A DNA stretch of 64,000 nucleotides from Mixophyes australis. Its lineage: Eukaryota > Chordata > Amphibia > Anura > Limnodynastidae. The position numbers and the translations under genes are program-made. Numbering within the stretch: the stretch's first letter is position 1; every line of letters begins with the position of its first letter. The notes below the pieces were generated by a model that worked only from the letters and a program-made list of their open reading frames with translations, was not told the DNA's origin and searched no databases. Positions 34,441 to 45,220 of this stretch are shown here, piece by piece. The stretch lies in assembly GCA_036250195.1 (NCBI GenBank), contig JAVHZZ010000009.1:101789771-101853770 (forward strand), given 5' to 3'.

Positions 34441-35284
34441 AGGATTGCTGTATAGGGCTATTTAACAAGCTTCAAAGAAACCTACCTTTTCAAAGCTTGA
34501 GCCTGTTGCTAACATAATTGCCGGCAATGTGCGTAGCGTGATGTCCTTGCACCACATCGCCGCCAATTGAATCTCCCCTTAAGCGTGTTTTGCAGCACGT
34601 ATCTTGAGATCACTAAGAGATAAAAATATACACATAATACTGCAATTTTGCACTTGTATCTTTACGCCTACGTTCACCTAGTCTAAATCAGGCAAATAGT
34701 TTTGTGATGTCTCAAGAATTTACCCCAGTAGAGAGCAGTGCAGGAGAGCCTTACATCATGTCTCTCCGACTACTAATACTATTCAAATCATGTAAAAAAT
34801 ACATGTGTTTTTTTTTTTTATTCGTTTTTTTTTAAATCTACATTTTTCAGTGTGGAGGAAAAGCAGTGTAAATAAAGAGTTCAGTTTGTCATAGGGATGG
34901 TCTGGCGGCCAAATTATTGTGACTTTTATTGCACTGCACCACAAAGTGACATCACCTGTGTCCCACTACTTACAAAGAAACACCTGCATGTGCAGGGACC
35001 CCCTGATCATTTACACCCATGCCCCTCAGCTAGCCAGGGCTTAACAAGGAGGTGCACTGTGTAACCTTTGCACCCCACACTACACACAGTGAGGGGGTTA
35101 CACAAGGAAAAAATGAAAAGGAGGGGGAGGTTAAAATATAAGAGGAGGGAAAGAGATATAGGAAAGGTGGTAACCTAAGAGACAGAGGGAGGACGTTTAC
35201 CTTCAGGATCATTAACTTAGAGACAGGACATGTGCAAGCTACTGAAAGATTCAATACTCACACTGACAGCTGACAGGTTTGTGA
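34441..35284. other. No recognised feature
   Basis: Unassigned sequence with T-rich runs near 34810. No conserved frame was recognised. Confidence 0.4.
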
Positions 35285-35548
35285 CTAGGCTTCAAAGAGT
35301 TTAACTCCAGATGTTGGTCCAATTCTGCAGAGTGCATACATACTGCAGAATTGGACCGACATTGTTCCCTAGCTGAACGACATCTTTTAAGCAAACGGAA
35401 AATTAGATCAAACGATGATCTGTGCATTGGAACGATGACTGCTCATCTTTCCAGGGTACACACTACTGTGATATCGGGCCAATCAGTCGTTTATCGTCTG
35501 ATTGGTCCGATAATCTGCTGAAAACAGTGTAGTGTGTACCCAGCCTTA
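35285..35548. mobile_element. MITE fragment of the GTGTACCCAGCCTTA-end family
   Basis: The right end GTGTGTACCCAGCCTTA and interior AACGATGATCTGTGCATTGG resemble the fuller copy at 62137-62579. A hairpin pair CAATTCTGCAG and CTGCAGAATTGGACC is at 35315-35360. The left end is missing. Confidence 0.65.
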
Positions 35549-35837
35549 CAACCTGACCTTGGTAGTTTTATATTTATTGAAAGGAGTATCTAAACTCATA
35601 AAAAACACATTATAACCAAATACAATAAGCATGTCATGATATAGATTTTAGTTTGCTATGGTCAATCCCTACACTGTACCACCTGTAATGAACTTAAATG
35701 CACCTTAGCAGAAACAAATTGTGCCTGGCACTGATTTTATATTGTTGCCAATTATGATGGGGTGATCAGGGTTGTGATAATAACCTGCTAGATTCAGACT
35801 GACGCATGTGTATCTGGCAACTAACATAAAGACATAT

Positions 35838-36215
35838 CATTATTATTTATTTATATAGCGCCACCAATTACGCAGTGCCGTCAGTGGCTGATCGGGGGGG
35901 GGGGGGGTCAATTGGCACTGGGACCAGCCAATCCGAATGAAGGGAATGTGACTATGCTGACCCCCCCTAAAATTAAAGTCTAGGTCTGCCCCTGAGTGCT
36001 GTACAGAGAATATGTAGTCACTCACATTAGTGCCTGCCTCATTGGAGCTTCCAGTCAAAATTCCCTAACAAAGACACACACACAACACACTAAGTTTAAT
36101 TTTGTCAGCAGTCAATTAACCTACCAGTATGTTTTTGAAGTGTGGGAGACAATTGGAACTCTTGGAGGAAACCTACACAAACACAGGGAGAATATACAAA
36201 CACGGTGCCCTCCCT
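35838..36215 (-). mobile_element. SINE-like element, longest copy
   Basis: On the minus strand: GTTTGTATATTCTCCCTG, TAGGTTTCCTCC, CCCACACTTCAAAAACATAC, TTAGGGAATTTTGACTGG, TCTCTGTACAGC, then GGTGGCGCTATATAAATAAA and an (AAT)n tail. It is interrupted by a 113-bp hAT-like element at 35882-35994. Confidence 0.85.
35882..35994. mobile_element. Short hAT-like element inside SINE
   Basis: The ends are CAGTGGCTGATCGG and, reversed, CAGGGGCAGACCTAG. It is flanked by AGTGCCGT (35874-35881) and AGTGCTGT (35995-36002), an 8-bp target duplication with one mismatch. It contains a G run after the left end. Confidence 0.8.
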
Positions 36216-36307
36216 TCCCCTCCGGATATGCTGCGTGACCCCCTGCGGAGGTCACGTGACACTGAATTTGGCTGCCCCTATTCTAAAAAAATCAGGAGCA
36301 GTCGGGC

Positions 36308-36332
36308 GGGGGGGGGGGGGGGGGGGGGGGGG
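36308..36332. repeat. 25-base G run
   Basis: An uninterrupted G tract that could form G-quadruplexes. Its length is likely unstable or sequencing-sensitive. Confidence 0.9.
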
Positions 36333-36339
36333 TGGGTCG

Positions 36340-36894
36340 GCAAGAGAAGGCCCGGCGTGGGTCACTTGTTGTCCACCGATGGATTAGATGCCGCCGTATC
36401 CAGGCAGCAGCTTTGTGATGTTACTACAACTATAAACTCAACAGCTGAAAAACAGCACAAGGATTAGTTAAAGTTGGATCATGGCATGCAGCAGCCAATA
36501 TATTTTAAATCATCTTTCCCAGACAAAAAGGCATTACATAGTGCACTAGGCACTAAGAGATAAACACATAAAAATGCAGAACCTGGTGACATATCCTCTT
36601 TCAGACAAATCAAAACTAGTTTGCCTGAAAGGCCACTAGGTGTCCTTCAAGTATAGAAAATGTTGGTCAGCATTTGTTGAAGAAATAAAATACATATTTC
36701 TAAACATATACAGTAAATAGACAACAAATTATTTAATTTCAAAGTCCTTAATTAACTTATTTTAACCATATTGACTGCAATGGCTGTTATCAGTCTGAAC
36801 TTTAATGCATAGTTATTGAGAGGAGTAGTCTTCAATAGATATAGGATTACTATACAATCTCCTACAATCTCTGTCACACAGAACACAATGAGGT
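36340..36894. other. No recognised feature
   Basis: Unassigned AT-rich sequence. Confidence 0.4.
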
Positions 36895-37044
36895 TGTTAT
36901 GAGCCACGGCGGCACCGCCGCGACTCTCCTACCTGCATCCCGGCCGTCGCTATGACAACCGGGATATCACTTCCGGGGGCCAGCCGACCGCTGCCATAGC
37001 CGTTGCGGAGGCTGCAATTGTTCTAGGAGCACAGTAGATCTAGT
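36895..37044 (+). mobile_element. LTR fragment, 5' end
   Basis: It starts TGTTATGAGCCACGGCGG and continues with CGGCCGTCGCTATGACAACC, resembling the reversed start of the LTR at 61150-62076 (TGTTACGAGTCGCGAGG, CCGTCGTCATGACGACC). It is cut off where the MITE at 37045 begins. Confidence 0.55.
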
Positions 37045-37217
37045 GGTATATTTACTAAACTGCGGGTTTGAAAAAGTGGAGATGTTGCCTATATCAACCA
37101 ATCAGATTCTAGCTGTCATTTTGTAGAATGTACTAAATAAATGAGAACTAGAATCTGATTGGTTGATATAGGCAACATCTCCACTTTTACAAAACCGCAG
37201 TTTAGTAAATATACCCC
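37045..37217. mobile_element. CCAAT-containing palindromic MITE, copy 3
   Basis: The inverted repeat GGTATATTTACTAAACTGC, GAAAAAGTGGAGATGTTGCC and AACCAATCAGATTCTAGC is mirrored at the right (AACCAATCAG in reverse). No clear coding or target duplication. Confidence 0.93.
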
Positions 37218-38190
37218 TTAGTCTTTCTATTTGAGATGATCACTATTTCTGTTTGTGACAGCTTGATGCATGGTAGAAGAAATGGAACAGGGCTGGCTGC
37301 CGGGCCGGGAATATTATGATCACTGTAATCTTTGGTTGGGGTAAATTTGATGGAAGGAGCTGACAATCTATAGTTATTCAAACATAGAGGGATACATCTA
37401 TGACATTTATTCTATAGTTAACTGTATTGAGTGTGATGTGTCCCATAGCATCCATATTTTGATTTAAATTTATGTATGAGTAAGGTGACAGTTGAAATCT
37501 AGTTGGTTGCTATGACCAACATTTTTTCATCAGTTTTTAGAAATGTTCCTCACTGTATCAACAACAACTAGTATATGGATAGGATAGGATTGTTATCCTT
37601 GATGACTAACGCTGTCACAGAGTGCCAAGGATGCCTAAGAATATCTTTCATGTCTATTTATAAAAGTATTCACACCACTCATGCGTTATAATAATTATAT
37701 TATCTTTACATAGTAATCTATTTCATTCTCACATAGACAGAGTACAAACCGGCAGTTCTCAAAAACTTTTTAATTTTTTTACATTCCATCGCACATTTTA
37801 AGGTGTAGCAAAGTGTATAAAAATAGCACTATTGTAATGTGAACACAATCCAACCATTCATTCCAGGTATTGTTATGATACTTCTAATTAACCCCTAGTA
37901 CTTCTTAATGTTGCTTTTTTTGTGTAAATCTACAAAACACTGGAGAGTTGTAGTACATTTGTTATATATGGCTAAATAACTTTTTACCAGTCTGTAGCAG
38001 CTTGTCAAAGTAGATCATTGTATTTCTTATTGTACAACATTAATGACAATATAAGTTATGTGCCAATCATCATCTAGTGCTGCCACTTTTCATTGCCTCT
38101 AGTGTAGGGTATTAAAAGCCCTGTCTGATGTACATTTTTGTCCTCTTGCCAGAAAATGTGGAATCATTTTTTAGTGAGATGTAATCTATG
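37218..38190. other. No recognised feature
   Basis: AT-rich sequence without a recognised element up to the hAT insertion. Confidence 0.45.
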
Positions 38191-38485
38191 CAGGGCCGGT
38201 GCTAGGGTTCTCAGCGCCCTAGGCAAAGTTTCAAAAACACCGCCCCCCCCCCCCCCCTCCACCCCAAGACACACCAAATACCCACTTCCCAGACCCCCCC
38301 ACACACTTCACTTTTGGTAAAAAAAAAAAAAGTCAGGCCTTACCTCCTACAGCGGTCTGGCTGCCGTGATGTTTCATAGATTGCCACTGCTGTCCAGGGG
38401 CAATCACAGGATTTCTAGAGGTGAAGTATCCAAGTATTAGAAATGGGAACAAAAACTTGTGAGAATGACCCATCACACTGCTCCC

Positions 38486-38930
38486 CCTGCAGCATACTGC
38501 CCCCCCACTGCTTGACCATGTCTTCTCTCCCCCCCCTGCAGCACCATGTCCTCTGCCGCCCCCCTTGCAGCACCATGTCCTCTGTCCCCCCCCTGCAGCA
38601 CCATGTCCTCTGTCCCCCCCCCTGCAGCACCATGTCCTCTGTCCCCCCCCCCCTGCAGCACCATGTCCTCTGCCCCCCCCCTGCAGCACCATGTCCTCTG
38701 TCCCACCCCCTGCAGCACCATGTCCTCTGTCCCCCCCCTGCAGCACCATGTCCTCTGTTACACCCCCTGCAGCACCATGTCCTCTGTCCCCCCCCTGCAG
38801 CACCATGTCCTCTGTCGTCCCCCCCTGCAGCACCATGTCCTCTGTCGTCCCCCCCTGCAGCACCATGTTCTCTGTCCCCACCCCCCTGCAGCACCATGTC
38901 CTCTGTCCCCCCCCCCCTGCAGCACCATGA
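38486..38930. repeat. C-rich minisatellite, about 29-bp unit
   Basis: About 14 copies of a unit with CTGCAGCACCATGTCCTCTG plus a variable C run. Long open frames on both strands (for example 38443-38988 plus, 39020-38415 minus) are translations of this array and are not genes. Confidence 0.93.
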
Positions 38931-39352
38931 TTTTATTGGCACGTCATGCTCTATATTTGACTTGCAGCAAGTCAATAATAGAGCATGACGTGCCGATAAA
39001 ATAATTATTTTATCCACCATAGTGTTTAAATCATAGATAGATCATGAAGTGCAAAATAAGTCATTTTTCCACTGCATATTTTGCAAATCAAATATAGAGT
39101 ATGACGTGGAAAATAGTAGTTTTTATACCATTGAAAAAAATACTATTTTCCACCTCATGCTCTATATTTAATTTTCAAGCTATGTGGGAGAAAAATTTAT
39201 ATTATTTGCAACTTCATGCTCTATCTTTGATTTAAAAACTATGGTGGATAAAATAATTATTTTATTGGCACGTCATGCTCTATTATTGACTTGAAGCAAG
39301 TCAAATATAGAGCATCAGGTGCAATAAAATAATTATTTTAACCACCATAGTT
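38927..39352. repeat. Nested inverted repeats
   Basis: Hairpin 1 (about 38929-39003) pairs TTTTATTGGCACGTCATGC with its mirror around CTTGCAGCAAG. Hairpin 2 (about 39245-39350) repeats the motif with longer arms (GGATAAAATAATTATTTTA). Between them, TAGTATTTTTTTCAATGG-like arms pair at 39105-39150. The palindromes are AT-rich and share GCACGTCATGCTCTAT. Confidence 0.85.
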
Positions 39353-40154
39353 TTTAAATTAAACATAAACCAAAAAAGGGTGACATAATAATAAAAAATC
39401 CCACCCCCAACATTTTTTATGACTACACACTTTAATTAATTAAATGAAATTAATAATACCCCCCCAAAAAAAAGATAAATACTTACTGTTTTGGATCCTG
39501 AAGGCTGGGAGGCTCTTCTTTAATGGCTGCCCACCGCTCCTCACCTTCTTTACCACAAGGGAGAGGGGTGGAGCAGCCGATGCATGCTGGGAAGAGAGGG
39601 GGGCGATGGGTATTAGAAAACTTTATTCACACTGTCTGCCGGCAGACAGTGTGATCTATTGCAGGCAGCACAGGCGCTGGGAAGATCTGACACCTGATCA
39701 CTGATGTGAGTGATCAGGTGATCAGCAGTGTGATGCGCCGGGAGCCCGGGCGGGCGCACAGTGAAGAAACAGCGGCGGTACCCGGCCGCCGCTGCACCTC
39801 TCTCACACTTTTCTCCGCTGACTAGATTTTCAAATCTAGTCAGCGGGAGCGGCGCCCTGCAGGTCCCGGCGCCCTAGGCACCTGCCTAAGGTTGCCTAAT
39901 GGGAGCGCCGGGCCTGAATCTATGAGTAGAAAACAAATCTGTAAGGGGATACCATCAATTAAGATGTTCATTAGGAGATAGAGATCTTGCTTTATAAAAC
40001 ACACATCCAGGAAAGTATCCCATCAATTTCAATACAGACTAGGAGAAAATCCAAGTAAACCCATTATTTGACATTACTAAATATCAAAATGTGTAGTTTT
40101 GGTTATAGAATAAATTACTGGAGTATTTATATTTATACTTAACTTACATGTCCA

Positions 40155-41270
40155 CAGTGTCGGACTGGGGCATGAAGGGCCCACTGGGGGACTGCAACAC
40201 TAGGGGCCCACCAGAGGGGGTGTGGTCAGCCATCATAGAGGCGGGACCAGACACTAGAGGGGGAGTGGTCAGTCCACTAAGGACAGCTAGCACCTTACTG
40301 TAGTATATAAATAATGCAGTATGTGTATAAAGAATATACAGTCTTGACCTGCCCCTTAGATTGGGCAGAACAGTCACCAAAAATTAGGCTTGGCTAACCT
40401 GTGGCACTCCAGGTGTTGTGAAACTACAAGCCCCAGCATGCTTTGCCAATATATAGCAGCTTATTGCTGGAAGGGTATGCTGGGACTTGTAGTTTCACAA
40501 CACCTGGAGTACCACAGGTTAGCCAAGCCTGCGCTAGATTCAGAACATTTGACAAACTGTCCTACCTGTTGTTGTCACTTTTATCACCTGTGGCTGCTGG
40601 TTTCTTTAGTTGCTGGTTGTCTGGATCCTGGAATGTTGAGGGCCCTATTTGAAAAAAATAATGGGTACATTTAGAAACGACAACCTTCCCTGCCATTAAA
40701 TCAACAGCACCCACATTTAATAATTAGGCCTCTCTCCAGCCTCAACATTAAAGTAATAGTGCTCGCATTTGATAAATAGATCTATTTCCCTCCAACCGAC
40801 CCCAACATCAAATTAATAGTATTCCCATTTAATAAATAAACCTATTACCCTCCCTCCAAACAGCCCCAGCATTAAATTAGGTCCCATCACCCCCTGCCTA
40901 TAGTGTTCTCTGTACAGCCCACCTCCCTATAGTTTAACATAGGCAGTCCCCAATAATTATAGTTTAGCATAGGCAGCCCCCCCTCACTATAGTTTAGTAT
41001 AGCTTAGTATAGATAGGCAGCCCCCCTATGCCACATAGTAGTGCCCCCAAAACAATATTATGTCACACAGTAGTGCCCAAAACAATGTTGCTCCACACAG
41101 TAGTGCCCCCAATGTTATGCCACAGTAGTACCTGAAATTCACATATACCACGCAATAGTGTCCCCAATTCATATTATGCCCACAATAGTGTCCCCAATTC
41201 AAATTATACCCGCAATAGTGCCTTCCAATTCACATATGCAATGGAACAGAGCTCTCAATTCACACACACA

Positions 41271-41273
<3 letters not shown>
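40155..41273. mobile_element. Left arm of large hAT-like element, copy A
   Basis: It starts CAGTGTCGGACTGGGGC and is preceded by CATGTCCA (40147-40154). The arm has a GGGCCCAC-type subterminus, a palindromic MITE (40386-40530) and a degenerate series of ACAGTAGTGCCCCCA-like units (41030-41220), then (TA)n. Its right end is not in copy A, because the duplication ends inside the LINE. The matching right end is at 55050. Confidence 0.8.
40386..40530. mobile_element. Palindromic MITE with paired ZNF143-like motifs, copy A
   Basis: An almost perfect inverted repeat: AGGCTTGGCTAACCTGTGG, CTCCAGGTGTTGTGAAACTA and ACTACAAGCCCCAGCATGC on the left, mirrored on the right with GCATACC/GCATGC variants. 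The ACTACAAnnCCCAGCATGC core matches the known ZNF143/STAF binding motif. It is also widespread in vertebrate repeats. Confidence 0.9.

Positions 41274-41330
<57 letters not shown>
41273..41330. repeat. (TA)n microsatellite, copy A
   Basis: About 28 TA dinucleotides followed by CACACACATGCATGCGGG. It is the same length as copy B at 48547-48604. Confidence 0.95.
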
Positions 41331-41336
<6 letters not shown>

Positions 41337-41516
41337 TGCATGCGGGCGGCAGTTGGAGAAGGCTGCACGTTGGATCAGCTCTGTGTCTTTCCTCCCACAC
41401 AATTATCTGTCCACAATTATAAAACATCTAAAAACTTGTGAAGACAGTGGGAAATTATTGTGGTGGTACAAAGGAGTGTCATATTCACTTCAAAGACAAG
41501 GCCATACCATCTATCC

Positions 41517-43450
41517 CTGGCTTATCTGTATCAACTGACCTACTGTGTACCGACCCGGCTTGTCAGTTGGCCCTTCTCCTGCTGAATCCCTGGCTTATCT
41601 GCATCAACTGATCTACTGTGTACCGACCCGGCTTGTCAATTAACCCTTCTCCTGCTGAATCCCTGGCTTATCTGCATCAACTGATCTACTGTGTACCGAC
41701 CCGGCTTGGCGGTTGGCCCTTCTCCTGCTGAATCACTGGCTTATCTGCATCAACTGATCTACTGTGTACCGACCCGGCTTGTCAGTTAACCCTTCTCCTG
41801 CTGAATTCCTGGCTTATCTACATCAACTGATCTACTGTGTACCGACCCGGCTTGTCAATTAACCCTTCTCCTGCTGAGTCCCTGGCTTATCTGTATCAAC
41901 TGATCTACTGTGTACCTACCCGGCTTGTCAATTAACCCTTCTCCTGCTGAATCCCTGGCTTATCTGCATCAACTGATCTACTGTGTACCGACCCGGCTTG
42001 TCAGTTAACCCTTCTCCTGCTGAATCACTGGCTTATCTGCATCAACTGATCTACTGTGAACCGACCCGGCTTGTCAATTAACCCTTCTCCTGCTGAATCC
42101 CTGGCTTATCTACATCAACTGATCTACTGTGTACCGACCCGGCTTGTCAATTAACCCTTCTCCTGCTGAGTCCCTGGCTTATCTGTATCAACTGATCTAC
42201 TGTGTACCGACCCGGCTTGTCAATTAACCCTTCTCCTGCTGAATCCCTGGCTTATCTGCACCAACTGATCTACTGTGTACCGACCCGGCTTGTCAATTAA
42301 CCCTTCTCTTGCTGAATCCCTGGCTTATCTGCACCAACTGATCTACTGTGTACCGACCCGGCTTGTCAATTAACCCTTCTCCTGCTGAATCCCTGGCTTA
42401 TCTGCATCAACTGATCTACTGTGTACCGACCCGGCTTGTCAATTAACCCTTCTCCTGCTGAATCCCTGGCTTATCTACATCAACTGATCTACTTTGTACC
42501 GACCCGGCTTGTCAATTAACCCTTCTTCTGCTGCATCCCTGGCTTATCTGCATCAACTGATCTACTGTGTACCGACCCGGCTTGTCAGTTAACCCTTCTC
42601 CTGCTGAATCACTGGCTTATCTGCATCAACTGATCTACTGTGTACCGACCCGGCTTGTCAGTTAACCCTTCTCCTGCTGAATCCCTGGCTTATCTGCACC
42701 AACTGATCTACTGATCTACTGTGTACCGACCCGGCTTATCAATTAACCCTTCTCCTGCTGAATCCCTGGCTTATCTACATCAACTGATCTACTTTGTACC
42801 GACCCGGCTTGTCAATTAACCCTTCTTCTGCTGCATCCCTGGCTTATCTGCACCAACTGATCTACTGTGTACCGACCCGGCTTGTCAATTAACCCTTCTC
42901 CTGCTGAATCCCTGGCTTATCTGCATCAACTGATCTACTGTGTACCGACCCGGCTTGTCAGTTAACCCTTCTCCTGCTGAATCACTGGCTTATCTGCATC
43001 AACTGATCTACTGTGTACCGACCCGGCTTGTCAGTTAACCCTTCTCCTGCTGAATCCCTGGCTTATCTGCACCAACTGATCTACTGATCTACTGTGTACC
43101 GACCCGGCTTATCAATTAACCCTTCTCCTGCTGAATCCCTGGCTTATCTGCATCAACTGATCTACTGTGTACCGACTCGGCTTGTCAGTTAACCCTTCTT
43201 CTGCTGAATCCCTGGCTTATCTGCACCAACTGATCTACTGTGTACCGACCCGGCTTGTCAATTAACCCTTCTCCTGCTGTATCCCTGGCTTATCTGCATC
43301 AACTGATCTACTGTGTACCGACCCCACTTGTCAATTAACCCTTCTCCTGCTGAATCCCTGGCTTATCTGCATCAACTGATCTACTGTGTACCGACCCGGC
43401 TTGTCAGTTAACCCTTCTCCTGCTGAATCCCTGGCTTAACTGCATCAACT
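41517..43450. repeat. 73-bp tandem array, about 26 copies, copy A
   Basis: The unit starts CTGGCTTATCTGCATCAACT and continues GATCTACTGTGTACCGACCC, GGCTTGTCAATTAACCCTTC and TCCTGCTGAATCC. The units are very similar. Two units carry an extra 9-base GATCTACT-type insertion (near 42705 and 43080). Variants recur about 300 bases apart (CTACTTTGTACC at 42489 and 42789), showing block duplications inside the array. It lies upstream of the LINE ORF. Confidence 0.96.
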
Positions 43451-43618
43451 GCATATAAAACATTATTTTATATGCCATTATTTTGTTTTTCCTGATTGTA
43501 CATTTATAAGTAACTACTTTTTACCTGTTATTATTCTACTATTTATATGCCTTTATCTTGTTTTTCCTGATTTTATATTTACCAGCAACTACTTTTACCT
43601 GTTATTATTCTTGCCTAT
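43451..43618 (+). promoter_or_regulatory. Possible LINE promoter region with TATA-like box
   Basis: Immediately after the array is GCATATAAAACAT, a TATA-like motif, followed by two 75-bp direct repeats (TATATGCCATTATTTTG at about 43468, TATATGCCTTTATCTTG at about 43543). The same is present in copy B (50725-50892). A promoter role is inferred from position only. Confidence 0.3.
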
Positions 43619-43865
43619 TTCCATTGTCCTTATTACCTCTCCTTCTATTATTCCTTGCCTTCCACGCCCTAATTGGTTATTGTCCTCCATCTTGCTATTG
43701 TCTCCCTGCTTATTCTTACCTGTTATCCGCTGTCCTTATTATCTTACTGTTCTGCTATCATTCTTACCTGTCTTCATTGTCCTTATTATCTCACTGTACT
43801 GTTGTTCCATGCCCTCCACGCCCTAATTCGTTATTATCTTCCACCTTTTCATTGTCTTCCTGCCA

Positions 43866-45203
43866 TTGTTCTTACCTGTTTTTCACTGTCCCCACTATCT
43901 CACTGTTCTGTTACTCTCTCTCCCTACTATGCCTCCCCGCTCTCACTCCATACCCATACTCTCCCCCCGCCCTACCTCTCCCGTTCCTCCCCGCCATCCC
44001 CCGCGCGCTGCTCATCTTGCTAACCTCATCCCCATTTCCCCCCTCTCTTCTCCCCCTTTCTTCTGTGCCCTCTGGAATGCCAGATCCGTCCGCAACAAGC
44101 TGACTGCTATCCACAACCTCTTTCTATCCAACTCCTTTAACCTTCTTGCCGTTACTGAAACCTGGCTCTCCGATTCTGATACTACTTCCCCCGCTGCCCT
44201 CTCCTATGGTGGCCTCTCCTTCACCCACTCCGCCAGGCCTGGTGCCCGCCCAGGCGGTGGAGTTGGCCTCCTCCTCTCCTCCACCTGTACTTTTCGTGTC
44301 ATTCCCCCTGAACCCTCCCTCTCCTTCTCCTCTTTTGAAGCCCACTCCATCCGCCTCTTCTACCCCATCCATCTCCGCGTCACTGTCATCTACCGCGCCC
44401 CTGGCCCCACCTCCCTCTTCCTTGACAACTTTGCTAGCTGGCTTCCTCACTACCTCTCCTCCGATCTCCCCTCGATCATTCTCGGTGACTTTAACATCCC
44501 CATCGACAACCCCACCTACCCTGCTTCCAGCAAACTGCTCACCCTCTCTTCCTCCCTTGGTCTCACCCAATGGACCTCCTCCTCTACCCACTGCCTTGGT
44601 CACTCCCTTGATCTTGTCTTCTCCTACCTATGTAATCTCTCCGACTTCTCCATCTCTCCCTTTCCTCTATCCGACCACCATCTCCTCTCCTTCTCTCTCT
44701 CCTCTTCTCCTGCTCCCCTCCCCCTGCCCAAACCTACTCTGTCCATACGCAACCTCGATGCTCTTGACCCTGCCTCTCTGTCCTCCTCTCTCGATACCCT
44801 TCTTTCTCCCCTTTCCTCCCAGGCCTGCCCCAACCAGGCGGTCTCCCTCTACAATCACACCCTCACCTCCGCTCTGGACGTGGTCGCCCCTGCCCACTCC
44901 GTCCACCCTCGCTGCTCCAAACCCCAACCCTGGCACTCTAAATGTACCCGCTTCCTCCAAAAATGCTCCCGTTCCGCAGAACGTCACTGGAGAAAATCCC
45001 GCTCCCTGGCTGACTTCCTCCACTTTAAATTCATCCTTTCATCCTACAGCTCTGCCCTCTCACTCGCTAAACAATCTTTCTTTAAATCCCTCATCTCTTC
45101 CCAGTCCTCTAACCCCCGCCGCCTCTTTGCCACCTTCAGCACTCTCCTGGCCCCCTCCCTCCTCCCTGACTGCCTCCGATTTCGCCTCCTTCTTCTCCTC
45201 TAA
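43866..45203 (+). CDS. LINE ORF2 endonuclease part, copy A
   Basis: The frame encodes the N-terminal part of a non-LTR retrotransposon ORF2 protein with an APE-type endonuclease, which nicks the target DNA to prime reverse transcription. Visible motifs: [11 protein letters not shown] (residues 68-78), VTETWL (96-101, catalytic Glu), VIYRAPG (174-180), ILGDFNIP (205-212, Asp/Asn), SLDLVFS (247-253) and LSDHHLL (268-274, catalytic His). A Pro/Ser-rich N-terminus precedes these; Met1 or Met22 could be the start. The true frame leaves this one at a C-rich stretch near 45150 (LLAP...), where the continuation [19 protein letters not shown] lies in the next frame. The downstream residues of this frame are an artefact. 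Same as copy B. Confidence 0.88.
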   Translation: MFLPVFHCPHYLTVLLLSLPTMPPRSHSIPILSPRPTSPVPPRHPPRAAHLANLIPISPLSSPPFFCALWNARSVRNKLTAIHNLFLSNSFNLLAVTETWLSDSDTTSPAALSYGGLSFTHSARPGARPGGGVGLLLSSTCTFRVIPPEPSLSFSSFEAHSIRLFYPIHLRVTVIYRAPGPTSLFLDNFASWLPHYLSSDLPSIILGDFNIPIDNPTYPASSKLLTLSSSLGLTQWTSSSTHCLGHSLDLVFSYLCNLSDFSISPFPLSDHHLLSFSLSSSPAPLPLPKPTLSIRNLDALDPASLSSSLDTLLSPLSSQACPNQAVSLYNHTLTSALDVVAPAHSVHPRCSKPQPWHSKCTRFLQKCSRSAERHWRKSRSLADFLHFKFILSSYSSALSLAKQSFFKSLISSQSSNPRRLFATFSTLLAPSLLPDCLRFRLLLLL

Positions 45204-45220
45204 AATCGAGGCCATCCGAA

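Larger units (their letters stand above)
38191..39916. mobile_element. hAT-like nonautonomous element, 1726 bp
   Basis: The ends are CAGGGCCGGTGCTAGGG and, reversed, CAGGCCCGGCGCTCCC. The perfect 8-bp target duplication is AATCTATG (38183-38190 and 39917-39924). The interior holds a C-rich minisatellite, nested inverted repeats and a GC-rich right part (39740-39900). No transposase. The right 131 bases and its target site are copied again at 47058-47196 by the tandem duplication. Confidence 0.92.

Noticed and set aside
38333..39020. Long Gly/Ala-rich and Pro/Cys-rich frames on both strands
   Set aside because: They translate the C-rich minisatellite; composition is set by the repeat and no start context or homology is visible.
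41517..43450. CRISPR-like array
   Set aside because: The 73-bp units are contiguous with no unique spacers, and the context is a vertebrate LINE.
43558..44103. 181-codon Leu/Ser/Pro-rich frame as a possible LINE ORF1 (also at 50832-51377)
   Set aside because: Low-complexity pyrimidine-rich sequence, overlapping the ORF2 start, with no zinc knuckle, coiled coil or esterase motif.
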